From an uncultured Polaribacter sp. (lineage in GTDB: Bacteria; Bacteroidota; Bacteroidia; Flavobacteriales; Flavobacteriaceae), in contig NZ_CANMVP010000015.1 of the NCBI RefSeq assembly GCF_947501385.1, forward strand, positions 51,260 through 115,259: 64,000 bases of DNA, written 5' to 3'. This document shows positions 54,619-63,925 of the stretch, one piece after another. Position 1 is the first letter of the stretch; every line of letters begins with the position of its first letter. The notes beneath the pieces were generated by a model, which worked only from the letters and a program-made list of their open reading frames with translations, made no database searches and was not told the DNA's origin. A program made the position numbers and the translations under genes.

Positions 54619-57600
54619 ATGAAAATTATTAAACAAATACTATATATTCTTATTTTTTCTATCTTAATTTCTGCCTGTGCAACTATTAAGATGCAAGTGG
54701 TAGATGATCACAAATACGTTTCAAGAAACGATTCTTCTAAAGTTATTCATTCTTTTTACCTGATTGGAGATGCTGGTAATTCTGATCTAAATAAAAAAGA
54801 TTCTGCCTTATCCTACCTCGAACAAGAAATAAAAACTGCAAAAAAGAATTCCACCTTAATTTTTTTAGGAGACAATGTGTATCAACGAGGCATTCCCAAA
54901 GAGAATTCTAAAAATTATAAATTAGCAAAACATAGGTTAAAAGTACAAACAGACATCGGAAAAAAATTTCCAGGAAAAACTTATTTTATACCAGGAAATC
55001 ATGATTGGTATAGTGGTTTAAAAGGGCTTAAAAGACAAGAAAAACTTGTAGAAGAAGCTTTGGGTAAAAATACTTTTTTACCAGAAAAAGGGTGTCCTTT
55101 AGAAAAAATTGAAGTGAACGATGACATCAACATCATTGTTGTTGACACCCATTGGTATGTAACAAACTGGGACAATCATCCAGGAATAAATGATGAATGT
55201 GAAATTAAAACAAGAGAGAAATTTTTCGAGGAGTTTGAAGGGCTTTTAAAGAAATCTCAAGGAAAAACTACTTTAATTGCGCTGCATCACCCGATGTTCA
55301 CAAACGGCCCTCATGGTGGGTATTATTCCTTTAAAAGTCACTCAAAACCATTGCCAATATTAGGAACAACCCTTAATATTTTAAGAAAAACTTCTGGAGT
55401 TACAAATACAGATCAACAAAATGAAAAATACAATCTCTTAAGGAAACGTATTATTAGTTTAGCACAACAAAATGAAAAAGTAATTTTTGTTTCTGGTCAT
55501 GAGCATAGTATTCAATACATTGTTCAAGATAATGTACCACAAATTGTAAGTGGTTCTGGCTCAAAGATAACAGCTACAAAAAATGTGAATGGCGGTATTT
55601 TTTCTTACGGAACGCAAGGTTTTGCAAGATTAGATGTATATGAAGATGGTGCCTCTACAGTACATTTTTATACAGCTAAAGAACGTAAAATAGTTTTTGA
55701 AGCAAATGTATTTAAAAAAGATAGTGTCGTAGAATTTAAAGATTTCCCAAATTCAAAACTATCTGAAAAAGAAGCTGCAATCTACACAGATTCTGAAGTA
55801 AAAAAGGGAAAAGTGTACAAGCTACTTTGGGGAAAAAGATATCGTAAATATTTTGGTCAAAAAATTATTGCTCCAACAGTAAATTTAGACACATTATATG
55901 GCGGTTTAAAACCTGTTAGAAAAGGTGGCGGACATCAATCAAAATCGCTAAGATTAGAGGATAAAGAAGGTAAAGAATACGTAATGAGAGCTTTGCGAAA
56001 AAACGCAGTGCAATACTTACAAGCAGTTGCTTTTAAAGATCAATATGTAGAAGGGCAATTTAAAAAAACCTATACAGAAGATTTGTTGTTAGATGTTTTT
56101 ACAGGATCTCACCCATACGCACCCTTTACAATTGGTAAATTAGCGGAAGCGATAGATGTTTATCATACAAAACCAATCTTATTTTACGTGCCAAAACAAG
56201 AAGGTTTAAAAGATTTTAATTCAGAATTTGGTGACGAATTGTACATGATTGAAGCTAGAACTTCAGAGGGTCATGGAGATAAAGAATATTTCGGGTTTTC
56301 TGATGAAATTATCAGTACAGATGATTTGAGAAAAAACTTAGCTAAAGATGAGAAATACGTTTTAGACGAGGCTTCTTACATACGAGCGCGTTTGTTTGAC
56401 ATGTTAATTGGAGATTGGGACAGACATCAAGATCAATGGAGGTGGGCAGCATTTGAAGAAGGTGAAAAAGTTGTTTACAGACCCGTGCCAAGAGACAGAG
56501 ATCAAGCGTTTTCTATTTTTAGTGACGGTTTTTTGATGAATCTTTTAACAAGTGCCATTCCTGCATTAAAAGGAATGCGTTCTTATGAAGAAGACATTAA
56601 AAATCCAGAACATTTTAGCTTGTCTGCGTATCCATTAGATATGAGATTGATTAGAGAGTCTGGTAAACAAAATTGGGACCAGCAAGTAGCCATCATTCAA
56701 AATCAAATTACAGATGAAGTTATAGAAAATGCTTTTTCTAACTTCCCAAAAGAAATTAGATATGAGTCTATTAACGATATTAAAAGAAAATTAAAAGGAC
56801 GAAGAAAAAATCTTCAAAAAATAGCTGATAAATATTTTAAACACCTCAACAGATTTCAAGTAATTACAGGAACCAATAAAGATGATTGGTTTGAAATTAA
56901 CCGTTATGTAAATGGCGATACTGAAGTGATTGGATATCGAATTAAAGATGGTAAAAAAGCAGATATTTTTCATAAAAGAAGGTATAAAAGAAACATCACA
57001 GAAGATATTTGGGTCTATGGTTTAGATGATGATGATTATTTTGAAGTAAATGGTGCCACAGGAAAAACACCAATAAAAATTAAGCTTATTGGAGGTTTAA
57101 ACAATGATATTTATGAGATAAATACACCTAAACTTGTAAAAGTGTATGATTATAAAACGAAGAAAAACACTTTTAAAACCAAGAATTTCAATAAGAAAAT
57201 AACAGACGATTATAAGACAAATACTTATAATTACATGAAATTAATGAGCAAAAGCAATTTGATTTCTCCCGCAATTGGTTACAATCCAGATGATGGTTTA
57301 AAAATAGGGCTAAAAAATACGCTTTTAGTTAATGGATTTGAAAGAAACCCGTTTACCAGAAAACACATTATAGAAGGTTATTACTACTTTGCAACAGATG
57401 GGTACGAATTAAAATACAACGGTGAGTATGCCAATATTTTAGACAAATTAAATTTAGGTTTTAATGCTGAGTTTAATAGTCCTAATTATGCTAAAAACTT
57501 TTTTGGTTATGGTAATAACTCCATCAATTTAGAGGCAGATGATTTAGAAAATAGAGATTACAACAGAGTAAAAATTAGAAAATTTCAAGTAGGTTCTTTT

Positions 57601-58317
57601 CTAAAATGGAGAGGAGATTTAGGAGCAAAAATGACATTTGCGGCAAATTTTCAAAGTTTCGATGTAGAAAGAACAGCTGATAGATTTTTAGAAACTCAAT
57701 ACGCTGCGGGCAATCCTATTTTTAATGCTCAAAACTTCTTTAATACAGAAGCTAACTATTATTATCAACATTCAGACAATGTCGCTTTCCCAACATTAGG
57801 ATTAGAATTTAATGCGCTCTTAGGCTATACCCTTAATTTGGAGGAAGCTAAAAACTTTTCTTATGCAACCTCTTCTTTAGCGATTACACATAAATTAATT
57901 CCGAATGGAAAATTAGTTTTAGCATCTAAAGTTGATGGTCACTTTACCTTTGGTGATGATTTTGAATTTTACCAAGCAGCTTCTATTGGTGGTAACGAAG
58001 GACTACGTGGTTATAGAAATGAACGTTTTACTGGTAAAAATGCATTTTATCATACCACAGATGTCCGTTACAATATTAGTAATTTAAGAACAGCTATTTT
58101 ACCTATTCACATAGGTGTTTATGGTGGTTTTGACTATGGAAAGGTTTGGGGAACGCCAACCACATTGACCGTAATGCCAAAACAATCTGCAGTACCAAAC
58201 ACTTCTTATGGTGGTGGAATCTTTTTAAATGCTGCCAATATATTAACCACTAGTATTGGTGCTTTTCATAGTAATGATGGTGTACGAATTACGTTTAATT
58301 TAGGATTTGATTTTTAA
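54619..58317 (+). CDS. Calcineurin-like phosphoesterase fused to an Omp85-type outer-membrane barrel
   Basis: A 1232-residue lipoprotein (lipobox ILISACA, Cys about 20). Residues about 45-360 are a metallophosphoesterase with the full motif set: GDAGN, FLGDNVYQRG, PGNHDWY, ALHHPMF and GHEHS. A middle region (about 400-830) is conserved but unnamed, with a segment DMLIGDWDRHQDQWRW and RPVPRDRDQAFS resembling a kinase-like fold. The C-terminal ~350 residues form a beta-barrel with GNEGLRGYRNERFTGKNAFY and terminal TFNLGFDF, as in BamA/surface-antigen proteins but without evident POTRA repeats. It is probably a surface- or periplasm-facing enzyme anchored to the outer membrane. The substrate is unknown. 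Confidence 0.85.
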   Translation: MKIIKQILYILIFSILISACATIKMQVVDDHKYVSRNDSSKVIHSFYLIGDAGNSDLNKKDSALSYLEQEIKTAKKNSTLIFLGDNVYQRGIPKENSKNYKLAKHRLKVQTDIGKKFPGKTYFIPGNHDWYSGLKGLKRQEKLVEEALGKNTFLPEKGCPLEKIEVNDDINIIVVDTHWYVTNWDNHPGINDECEIKTREKFFEEFEGLLKKSQGKTTLIALHHPMFTNGPHGGYYSFKSHSKPLPILGTTLNILRKTSGVTNTDQQNEKYNLLRKRIISLAQQNEKVIFVSGHEHSIQYIVQDNVPQIVSGSGSKITATKNVNGGIFSYGTQGFARLDVYEDGASTVHFYTAKERKIVFEANVFKKDSVVEFKDFPNSKLSEKEAAIYTDSEVKKGKVYKLLWGKRYRKYFGQKIIAPTVNLDTLYGGLKPVRKGGGHQSKSLRLEDKEGKEYVMRALRKNAVQYLQAVAFKDQYVEGQFKKTYTEDLLLDVFTGSHPYAPFTIGKLAEAIDVYHTKPILFYVPKQEGLKDFNSEFGDELYMIEARTSEGHGDKEYFGFSDEIISTDDLRKNLAKDEKYVLDEASYIRARLFDMLIGDWDRHQDQWRWAAFEEGEKVVYRPVPRDRDQAFSIFSDGFLMNLLTSAIPALKGMRSYEEDIKNPEHFSLSAYPLDMRLIRESGKQNWDQQVAIIQNQITDEVIENAFSNFPKEIRYESINDIKRKLKGRRKNLQKIADKYFKHLNRFQVITGTNKDDWFEINRYVNGDTEVIGYRIKDGKKADIFHKRRYKRNITEDIWVYGLDDDDYFEVNGATGKTPIKIKLIGGLNNDIYEINTPKLVKVYDYKTKKNTFKTKNFNKKITDDYKTNTYNYMKLMSKSNLISPAIGYNPDDGLKIGLKNTLLVNGFERNPFTRKHIIEGYYYFATDGYELKYNGEYANILDKLNLGFNAEFNSPNYAKNFFGYGNNSINLEADDLENRDYNRVKIRKFQVGSFLKWRGDLGAKMTFAANFQSFDVERTADRFLETQYAAGNPIFNAQNFFNTEANYYYQHSDNVAFPTLGLEFNALLGYTLNLEEAKNFSYATSSLAITHKLIPNGKLVLASKVDGHFTFGDDFEFYQAASIGGNEGLRGYRNERFTGKNAFYHTTDVRYNISNLRTAILPIHIGVYGGFDYGKVWGTPTTLTVMPKQSAVPNTSYGGGIFLNAANILTTSIGAFHSNDGVRITFNLGFDF

Positions 58318-58321
58318 AGTC

Positions 58322-58699
58322 ATGCATCAATTCGCAATTTTAACTGGAGCAACATTTGGTTTTCTAGCCATTATTTTAGCTTCCTTTGGCGCGCATTTCC
58401 TAAAGAAAAAACTGACTCTAGAACAGTTACAGAGTTTTGAAACGGGTGTAAAATATCAAATGTACCATGCCATTGTTTTAGTTGTTTTGGGTTTTCAGTT
58501 TACTTCAGAACTAACCATAGACAACTACATTGTGTATGCCTTTGTGATTGGTATCCTATTATTTTCGTTTTCTATTTATGGTTTGGTCATTTCATCTGCA
58601 AACAATAAAAAACTAACGTTTTTAGGCCCCATTACACCTTTAGGAGGTTTATTTTTAGCTTTGGGCTGGGGATTGCTGATTTATAAATATAGTTTTTAA
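58322..58699 (+). CDS. DUF423 family small membrane protein (YgdD-like)
   Basis: A 125-residue protein with four hydrophobic helices (about 5-25, 43-62, 68-87, 97-120). FGAHFLKKKL and the GVKYQMYHAIVLV segment with a final GGLFLALGWGLL are typical of DUF423. The frame opens at 58307 inside the preceding gene, but the ATG at 58322, 4 bp after that gene's stop, gives the family's usual start MHQFAILTGATFG. Function unknown. Confidence 0.88.
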   Translation: MHQFAILTGATFGFLAIILASFGAHFLKKKLTLEQLQSFETGVKYQMYHAIVLVVLGFQFTSELTIDNYIVYAFVIGILLFSFSIYGLVISSANNKKLTFLGPITPLGGLFLALGWGLLIYKYSF

Positions 58700-58704
58700 A
58701 ATCT

Positions 58705-59550
58705 CTATTTGATTTTCAACTCATACAAATTACCTCCAGAGCCATGTGCTCTTTCGTCTGTAATTAATAATGTATTGGCATCTTTAAAAGTAACACTTTC
58801 TTTTTGAGAACGGTGTTTTAAATCGATGGTAGTTACTTTTCCAGAAAGAAATTTATCGCCTTTAAAATCTGTAAAAATCAACACGTTTTTTTGAGAAAGC
58901 AATGCTACTTTTTTTCCATCGCTTGAAATATCCGCAGAAGTAATCCAACATTCTAAATTTTTACAATTCTCAAATTCATCTACAATTTTAGCAGTATATT
59001 TTCCCTTTGTTGCAGGAATTTTATACAAAGTAGTTTTACCGTAATTTCCTTTTACCCTACTTTTTGTTACAATATATAGTGCCTTTTTAAAGTAGAAAAA
59101 ACCCTCAGTATCAAAATATAGATTTTCTTTTTTAGGTGGAAATTTATACTGATTCGGATATTCAAATTCTATTTCTGCTACTTCAGCATTCTTTTCATCC
59201 AACTCATTTTTATTGACAATAATAATCGATAAATTTTTTCTCCGATTTCGATTGTTCCCAAAATCACCTATATAAATAGTTCCATTTTCATCAGAAGTTA
59301 AATCTTCCCAATCGTGGTTTTTAGCTTTTATGTAAACCTCTTTTATTATTTTTCCTTTCTCGTTTAAACCGTATAGTTCAGATTTATTTCCACCATCATT
59401 AATCATCCAAATTAAATTAGATGTTGGCGCTACTTCTGTTCCAGAAACTTCCTCTAACGTTTTTGGTAAATCTGCCAATAATTTTAGTTGCCCAAAATTC
59501 TGGCAACTAAAAAATAAAAATAAACTAAAAAACATAGCAAGCTTTTTCAT
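58705..59550 (-). CDS. Putative lipoprotein with beta-propeller-like repeats (SdiA-regulated/NHL-like)
   Basis: A 281-residue exported protein with lipobox-type signal LFLFFSCQ (Cys about 16). Repeated strands with conserved Asp/Gly turns (EVSGTEV, DWEDLTSDENGTIYIGDFGN, DTEGFFYFKK, TSADISSDGKKVALL, QKESVTFKDANTLLITDER) suggest a six-bladed propeller of the esterase-like/SdiA-regulated group. No catalytic set could be fixed. It is convergent with the DUF423 gene, 5 bp apart. Confidence 0.7.
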   Translation of the reverse strand: MKKLAMFFSLFLFFSCQNFGQLKLLADLPKTLEEVSGTEVAPTSNLIWMINDGGNKSELYGLNEKGKIIKEVYIKAKNHDWEDLTSDENGTIYIGDFGNNRNRRKNLSIIIVNKNELDEKNAEVAEIEFEYPNQYKFPPKKENLYFDTEGFFYFKKALYIVTKSRVKGNYGKTTLYKIPATKGKYTAKIVDEFENCKNLECWITSADISSDGKKVALLSQKNVLIFTDFKGDKFLSGKVTTIDLKHRSQKESVTFKDANTLLITDERAHGSGGNLYELKIK

Positions 59551-59638
59551 GAATACAAATTTTTAATTCAAATCCTTCAGGTTTTTAAAACTTGAAGAAT
59601 CTATTTTTCAACATAGTAAAAAATTACAAATGGACTGT

Positions 59639-60448
59639 TTACCAGCCACCAGAAGCGCCTCCACCTCCAAAACTTCCACCGCCGAAACCGCCACCAAAGC
59701 CACCTCCGCCAAAACTTCCGCCACCAGAAGAACCGCCAAAACCACCAAAGCCTCCTCCGCCTCTACCAGCGTTGCTTAAAATGATTGTGCTTAAAATGGT
59801 ATCTGCAAGTGTGCGTTTTCTATAGCGTTTATTTCCACCTCCGTTGTTCTTATTTCCTCTAGAAACTAAGATAAAAAAGATGATCACTATCAATATAAAA
59901 AAAATAGCTCCAGGATCGAAACCTTTAGCATCTTCTTTACGCGTTCCTTTAAATTCTCCATTTAAAGTTCTAAAAATATAATCTGATCCTTTGTTTAAAC
60001 CTTCATAGAAATCTCCTTTTCTAAATTCAGGAAGTATGACTCTTTCTATAATTCTTTTCGATTGAAAATCGGTTAATAATGGCTCGGCTCCTTTACCAAC
60101 TTGAATGGTTATTTTTTTATCGTCTTTTGCCAACAACATCAACACACCATTGTCTTTTCCTTTTTGACCGATTCCCCAAGCTTCTCCCCACTGTGCCGCT
60201 AAAAATTTTATTTCTTCACCTTTAGTAGAAGAAATGATTGCTACAACAATCTGTGTTGAAGTGGTGTCTGAATAACGTATTAACTTACTTTCTAAATTCT
60301 TTTTTTGAGAAGGTGACAATAGGTTTACATAATCATAAACACTGGTTTCAAATTTAGGCTTGTCAGGGATTTGATATCCTTGAGAAAAAAAATTTAAAGA
60401 GAAAACAAAAGCTATAAGTGTTAGTATTTTTTTACTAAAACCCTTCAT
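59639..60448 (-). CDS. TPM-domain membrane protein with Gly-rich tail
   Basis: A 269-residue protein. The signal peptide ILTLIAFVFSLNFFSQ is followed by a TPM (YgcG) domain (about 25-165, with DYVNLLSPSQKKNLESKL, QVGKGAEPLLTD), a membrane helix (about 180-200, FFILIVIIFFILVSR) and a low-complexity Gly/Phe/Ser tail of about 45 residues ending GGGASGGW. The frame continues upstream to 60490, but the signal peptide and the repeat-like sequence in between support the ATG at 60446-60448. It is third in the LemA-TPM-TPM operon; the family is linked to membrane stress and photosystem or membrane-protein turnover, with unclear chemistry. Confidence 0.87.
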   Translation of the reverse strand: MKGFSKKILTLIAFVFSLNFFSQGYQIPDKPKFETSVYDYVNLLSPSQKKNLESKLIRYSDTTSTQIVVAIISSTKGEEIKFLAAQWGEAWGIGQKGKDNGVLMLLAKDDKKITIQVGKGAEPLLTDFQSKRIIERVILPEFRKGDFYEGLNKGSDYIFRTLNGEFKGTRKEDAKGFDPGAIFFILIVIIFFILVSRGNKNNGGGNKRYRKRTLADTILSTIILSNAGRGGGGFGGFGGSSGGGSFGGGGFGGGFGGGSFGGGGASGGW

Positions 60449-60486
60449 CTGAATACTGCCTACTAAATGCTGCTTACTTGAATAAC

Positions 60487-60924
60487 TCATCCTTTAGAAA
60501 TCTCATTTGAAAGTTCGTCTTCATCATCAATCTGCCAAGGAAAATGAGCTTTTAATTCTTCACCAGCTTTTAAAATGCCAGCTACAATTCCTTGTTTAAA
60601 ATTTCCATTTTTAAAATGGTTTTGCATCGCATCTTTAGTAGTGTCCCAAAAATCTTTTGCAACAACGTTATGAATACCATTATCACCATAAATTACAAAC
60701 TTATGGTCATTTACAGCCACATAAATTAAAACGGCATTGGCATCTTTGGTATTGAACATCTTTAAAAGATGAAATACTTCTAGCGCGCGCTCATAATGAT
60801 CTTTCTCTGAAGAAGCCTCAATATGCACACGTATTTCACCAGAAGTATTTTTCTCTGCAATTCTTATAGCAGAAATAATCTCTTTTTCTTCTGCGGGAGT
60901 AAGAAATGCTTCTACTTTATTCAT
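60487..60924 (-). CDS. Small soluble TPM-domain protein
   Basis: A 145-residue TPM-domain protein without signal peptide or membrane helix: FLTPAEEKEIISAIRIAEKN, SGEIRVHIE, NAVLIYVAVNDHKFVIYGD and a final acidic tail. It lies 8 bp after lemA. The 38 bp between its stop and the next start hold GGCAGTATTCAG on the minus strand, related to the heptamer repeat at 63924-64000. Confidence 0.88.
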   Translation of the reverse strand: MNKVEAFLTPAEEKEIISAIRIAEKNTSGEIRVHIEASSEKDHYERALEVFHLLKMFNTKDANAVLIYVAVNDHKFVIYGDNGIHNVVAKDFWDTTKDAMQNHFKNGNFKQGIVAGILKAGEELKAHFPWQIDDEDELSNEISKG

Positions 60925-60932
60925 CTTATGTT

Positions 60933-61535
60933 TTATTTTTTAAAATCGAAATTAACATCTGGTGCATTTTCTGAACCTGCATTTGCTTTGTAACGCGCCA
61001 TTTCATCAAAATCTAAAATACCTGCTAGAAATGAATTCGGAAACGTTTTTATGTGTTTATTGTAATTGTTAACGCCGTTATTAAATTTATCTCTTGCAAT
61101 GTTAATTCGGTTTTCTGTACCTTCTAATTGACTTTGCAGCTCCAAAAAATTCGCATTTGCTTTTAATTCTGGATAACGTTCTACTGAAACCAATAATTTT
61201 GACAAAGCACCTGTTAAACCAGCTTGTGCTTGTTGAAATTGCGCCATATTTTCTGGTGTTAAATCGCCAGCATTTATTGTAGTTGAAGTTGCTTTAGAAC
61301 GTGCCTCAATAACTTGTGTTAAGGTTTCTTTTTCAAAATCTGCAGCGCCTTGTACTGTTTTTACTAAGTTACCAATTAAATCGTTTCTACGTTGGTAAGC
61401 ACTTTCTACATTAGACCATGTTGTTTTTGCATCTTCCTGCAAAACAACTGCTTCATTATTAAAACCTTTTACCCAATTATAGACTCCAAATACAATAACA
61501 ATAATTACTATTACAGGAATTAACCACTTTTTCAT
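60933..61535 (-). CDS. lemA: LemA family protein
   Basis: A 200-residue protein with one N-terminal membrane anchor (LIPVIVIIVIVFGVYNWV) and a long helical-bundle periplasmic or cytoplasmic domain (ESAYQRRNDLIGNLVKTVQG, VERYPELKANANFLELQSQL, NIARDKFNNGVNNYNKHIKT). It is the first gene of an operon with two TPM-domain proteins, a common LemA-TPM arrangement. An exact -7 box lies 40 bp upstream. Confidence 0.93.
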   Translation of the reverse strand: MKKWLIPVIVIIVIVFGVYNWVKGFNNEAVVLQEDAKTTWSNVESAYQRRNDLIGNLVKTVQGAADFEKETLTQVIEARSKATSTTINAGDLTPENMAQFQQAQAGLTGALSKLLVSVERYPELKANANFLELQSQLEGTENRINIARDKFNNGVNNYNKHIKTFPNSFLAGILDFDEMARYKANAGSENAPDVNFDFKK

Positions 61536-61574
61536 AATTTCTATCTTTAAATTTTAGTTGATTTTTTTATTTTA

Positions 61575-61582
61575 CAAATTTA
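61575..61582 (-). promoter_or_regulatory. -7 promoter box of the lemA operon
   Basis: The minus strand reads TAAATTTG, an exact TAnnTTTG match 40 bases before the lemA ATG. The rest of the 61536-61769 gap shows no gene. Confidence 0.5.
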
Positions 61583-61769
61583 CTTAATATTCTTGACAAA
61601 TTAAAGGGATATTGAACCATCTAATATAATTTATACCTGTAATAAATTTGTGTTTCTAAAGCCTACAATAGGTGCCAATCCTTTTGCGTTTGTTTTCCTA
61701 ATTCTTTGCTAGAACCTGAGATTATTAAGACTTTTCTTGCGGAATTATATTGTTTTGAGATAGGTGTCT

Positions 61770-63584
61770 TTATAAAATATATTCTTTGTCTTTTTTGATG
61801 GTAACCACTTCATCACTCATTAAAGATGCTGCTAGTGAATTTGTTTTAGGAACTTCATATTTAAAATAGAATTTCATGGTATGAATTTTACTTTCATAAA
61901 ATATTTCTGAATATTTTCTTTCAGTATTAGACAATTCATGTTTAGCATCAACTCCCATCTCTAACCACAACCAACCTAAAACAACTATGCTCATATATTC
62001 CATAAACAAATTAGCATCTGCCAAATAACGTTCATAATTTCCTTTTATGGCAAAAGGCATTAAGTGATTCAGTACTTTTTGAGAAAGTTTTAATGTATCC
62101 TCTAAAATAGTTCCGTATGCTTTTAAATCTTGGTCGGTAGAAGCGGCAATAATGGTTTTTAAAATTTCAGCAGATAACAATTCCAATGCTTTTCCATTTT
62201 GCAGCGTTACTTTTCTACCTAATAAATCTTGTGATTGAATTCCCGTTGTACCTTCATACAACGCAGAAACTCTAATATCTCTATAATATTGCTGCAGTGA
62301 AAAATCTGTACAAAAACCATAACCTCCTAGCACTTGCAAACCATTATCTACAGCCTCTGCACCCGCTTCTGATGGAAATGTTTTTACAATAGGAATGATC
62401 ATCTCTAATAATAAATTGTACTTCTCTTTTTCTTCTTGCGAAGTGGCCGTTGTTAAAATATCATGGTATTTTGAAGCCAACAAAACCAAACTCAAAGAAC
62501 CTTCTACAATCGATTTTTGCAACAATAACATCCTTCTCACATCTGGATGTTCTATAATTAAACTCTGTTTTTCTGTTGGATTTTTCTTTCCGTCTGCAGA
62601 TAATTTTCTTCCTTGGGGTCTTTCATTTGCGTATTGTAAAGATGCTCTGTAAGCTGCCATTGCAATGCCAGCAGCACCTCTACCAACGGCTATTCTTGCG
62701 CCATTCATCATTAAAAACATTTGATTTAAGCCCTTGTGTTCTTCACCAACAAGCCAACCTCTACAATCATCAGAATCTCCAAAACCTAAATGGGTTGTGC
62801 AGTAACCCCGCTGTCCCATTTTTTGAAAATCGGCAATGGTCATTACATCATTGTATTCTAATGTTTCGTCTTCTTTTGGTCTATTTTTTGGTACTATAAA
62901 AAGTGAAATTCCTTTTGTTCCTTTTGGGGCGCCTTCAATTCTTGCCAACACTAAATGGACAATATTTTCTGCAAATTGATGATCACCTCCAGAAATAAAT
63001 ATTTTCTGTCCAGAAATTTTATAAAAACCTGCTGCTGTTGGTGTTGCTTTGGTAACAATATCAGACAATGAGCTTCCTGCTTGAGGTTCTGTTAAACACA
63101 TGGTACCTCCCCAAGTTCCAGACAACATATTCGGAACATAAATTTTGTTCAATTCTTTATTCCCAAATTCAATAATTAATTCGGCAGCACCACCTGTTAA
63201 ACCTGCATAACTTGGTAAATTATTATTGGCTGCATCCATAATGTACATTGCTGCCTGTAATACAGTAAAAGGAATTTGCAAACCACCGTCTTCATAATTG
63301 AAACAAGCAGCAATGATGCCCATTTCTCCAGATTGATGCATTACTTTCTGCACCTGCTTGTGAACCAGTACGGTGCCGTCTTTATAATATGCAGGAGTTT
63401 CATCCATTTCTTTGAAATAGGGATGCAATTCTCTGTCAGAAAATTCTTTTACAGAATCTATGAATAAATCTAGAGATTCTAGATCGTGTTCTTGAAATCT
63501 TTCTCTAGAAAGTAAATTTTCTAGCTTGTGAACATCATAAAGTATGTATTTGAGTGTTTCTATATCTACATACTTTTTTGACAT
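61770..63584 (-). CDS. Acyl-CoA dehydrogenase
   Basis: A 604-residue FAD enzyme for fatty-acid beta-oxidation. MCLTEPQAGSSLSDIVTKA (FAD/substrate loop, about 165), GGDHQFAENIVHLVLARIEG, RIAVGRGAAGIAMAAYRASL and the C-terminal ALYEGTTGIQSQDLLGRKV with the Glu seen in this subfamily. It has the extra ~130-residue C-terminal helical domain typical of the 600-residue bacterial type. It starts 11 bp after the MerR-family gene, so both are probably co-transcribed. Confidence 0.94.
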   Translation of the reverse strand: MSKKYVDIETLKYILYDVHKLENLLSRERFQEHDLESLDLFIDSVKEFSDRELHPYFKEMDETPAYYKDGTVLVHKQVQKVMHQSGEMGIIAACFNYEDGGLQIPFTVLQAAMYIMDAANNNLPSYAGLTGGAAELIIEFGNKELNKIYVPNMLSGTWGGTMCLTEPQAGSSLSDIVTKATPTAAGFYKISGQKIFISGGDHQFAENIVHLVLARIEGAPKGTKGISLFIVPKNRPKEDETLEYNDVMTIADFQKMGQRGYCTTHLGFGDSDDCRGWLVGEEHKGLNQMFLMMNGARIAVGRGAAGIAMAAYRASLQYANERPQGRKLSADGKKNPTEKQSLIIEHPDVRRMLLLQKSIVEGSLSLVLLASKYHDILTTATSQEEKEKYNLLLEMIIPIVKTFPSEAGAEAVDNGLQVLGGYGFCTDFSLQQYYRDIRVSALYEGTTGIQSQDLLGRKVTLQNGKALELLSAEILKTIIAASTDQDLKAYGTILEDTLKLSQKVLNHLMPFAIKGNYERYLADANLFMEYMSIVVLGWLWLEMGVDAKHELSNTERKYSEIFYESKIHTMKFYFKYEVPKTNSLAASLMSDEVVTIKKDKEYIL

Positions 63585-63595
63585 TTTGTGAAGTT

Positions 63596-63925
63596 TTATA
63601 GTTGATTTTTTATTTCGGTTAATGCTGCTTTTACAGTTTCTAACCTACTGATAATTTCATGATTATAAATGGTAGAATCTGGGTTCTTTTTCAATTTTTG
63701 CTTTGCACCTTCTAAAGTAAATCCTCTTTCTTTTACTAAGCTGAAGATAAGTTTAAAATTTACAATATCATCCGCAGTAAACAGCCGATTTCCTTTGGCA
63801 TTCTTTTTAGGCTTGATAATGTCAAACTCCTTTTCCCAAAAACGAATCAAAGAGGTATTTACATCAAAAGCTTTGGCAACTTCTCCTATTTTATAATAAC
63901 GTTTTTCTGGTAAATCTACGTGCAT
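63596..63925 (-). CDS. MerR-family transcription regulator
   Basis: A 109-residue regulator with an N-terminal MerR winged helix: RYYKIGEVAKAFDVNTSLIR, FWEKEFDIIKPKKNAKGNRL, FTADDIVNFKLIF, then a dimerisation helix (VKERGFTLEGAKQKLKKNPD). There is no metal-binding Cys cluster or large effector domain. MHVDLPEKRYY is the usual flavobacterial start. The ATG (63923-63925) overlaps the first unit of a heptamer tandem repeat, and the codon just before it is a stop. It may control the acyl-CoA dehydrogenase gene that follows. Confidence 0.92.
   Translation of the reverse strand: MHVDLPEKRYYKIGEVAKAFDVNTSLIRFWEKEFDIIKPKKNAKGNRLFTADDIVNFKLIFSLVKERGFTLEGAKQKLKKNPDSTIYNHEIISRLETVKAALTEIKNQL

Noticed and set aside
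59592..59825. Plus-strand proline-rich open frame (PPPKLPPPKPPPKPPPP type)
   Set aside because: It is the antisense of the Gly-rich tail of the TPM-domain protein; GGN codons read backwards as Pro. There is no start context of its own.
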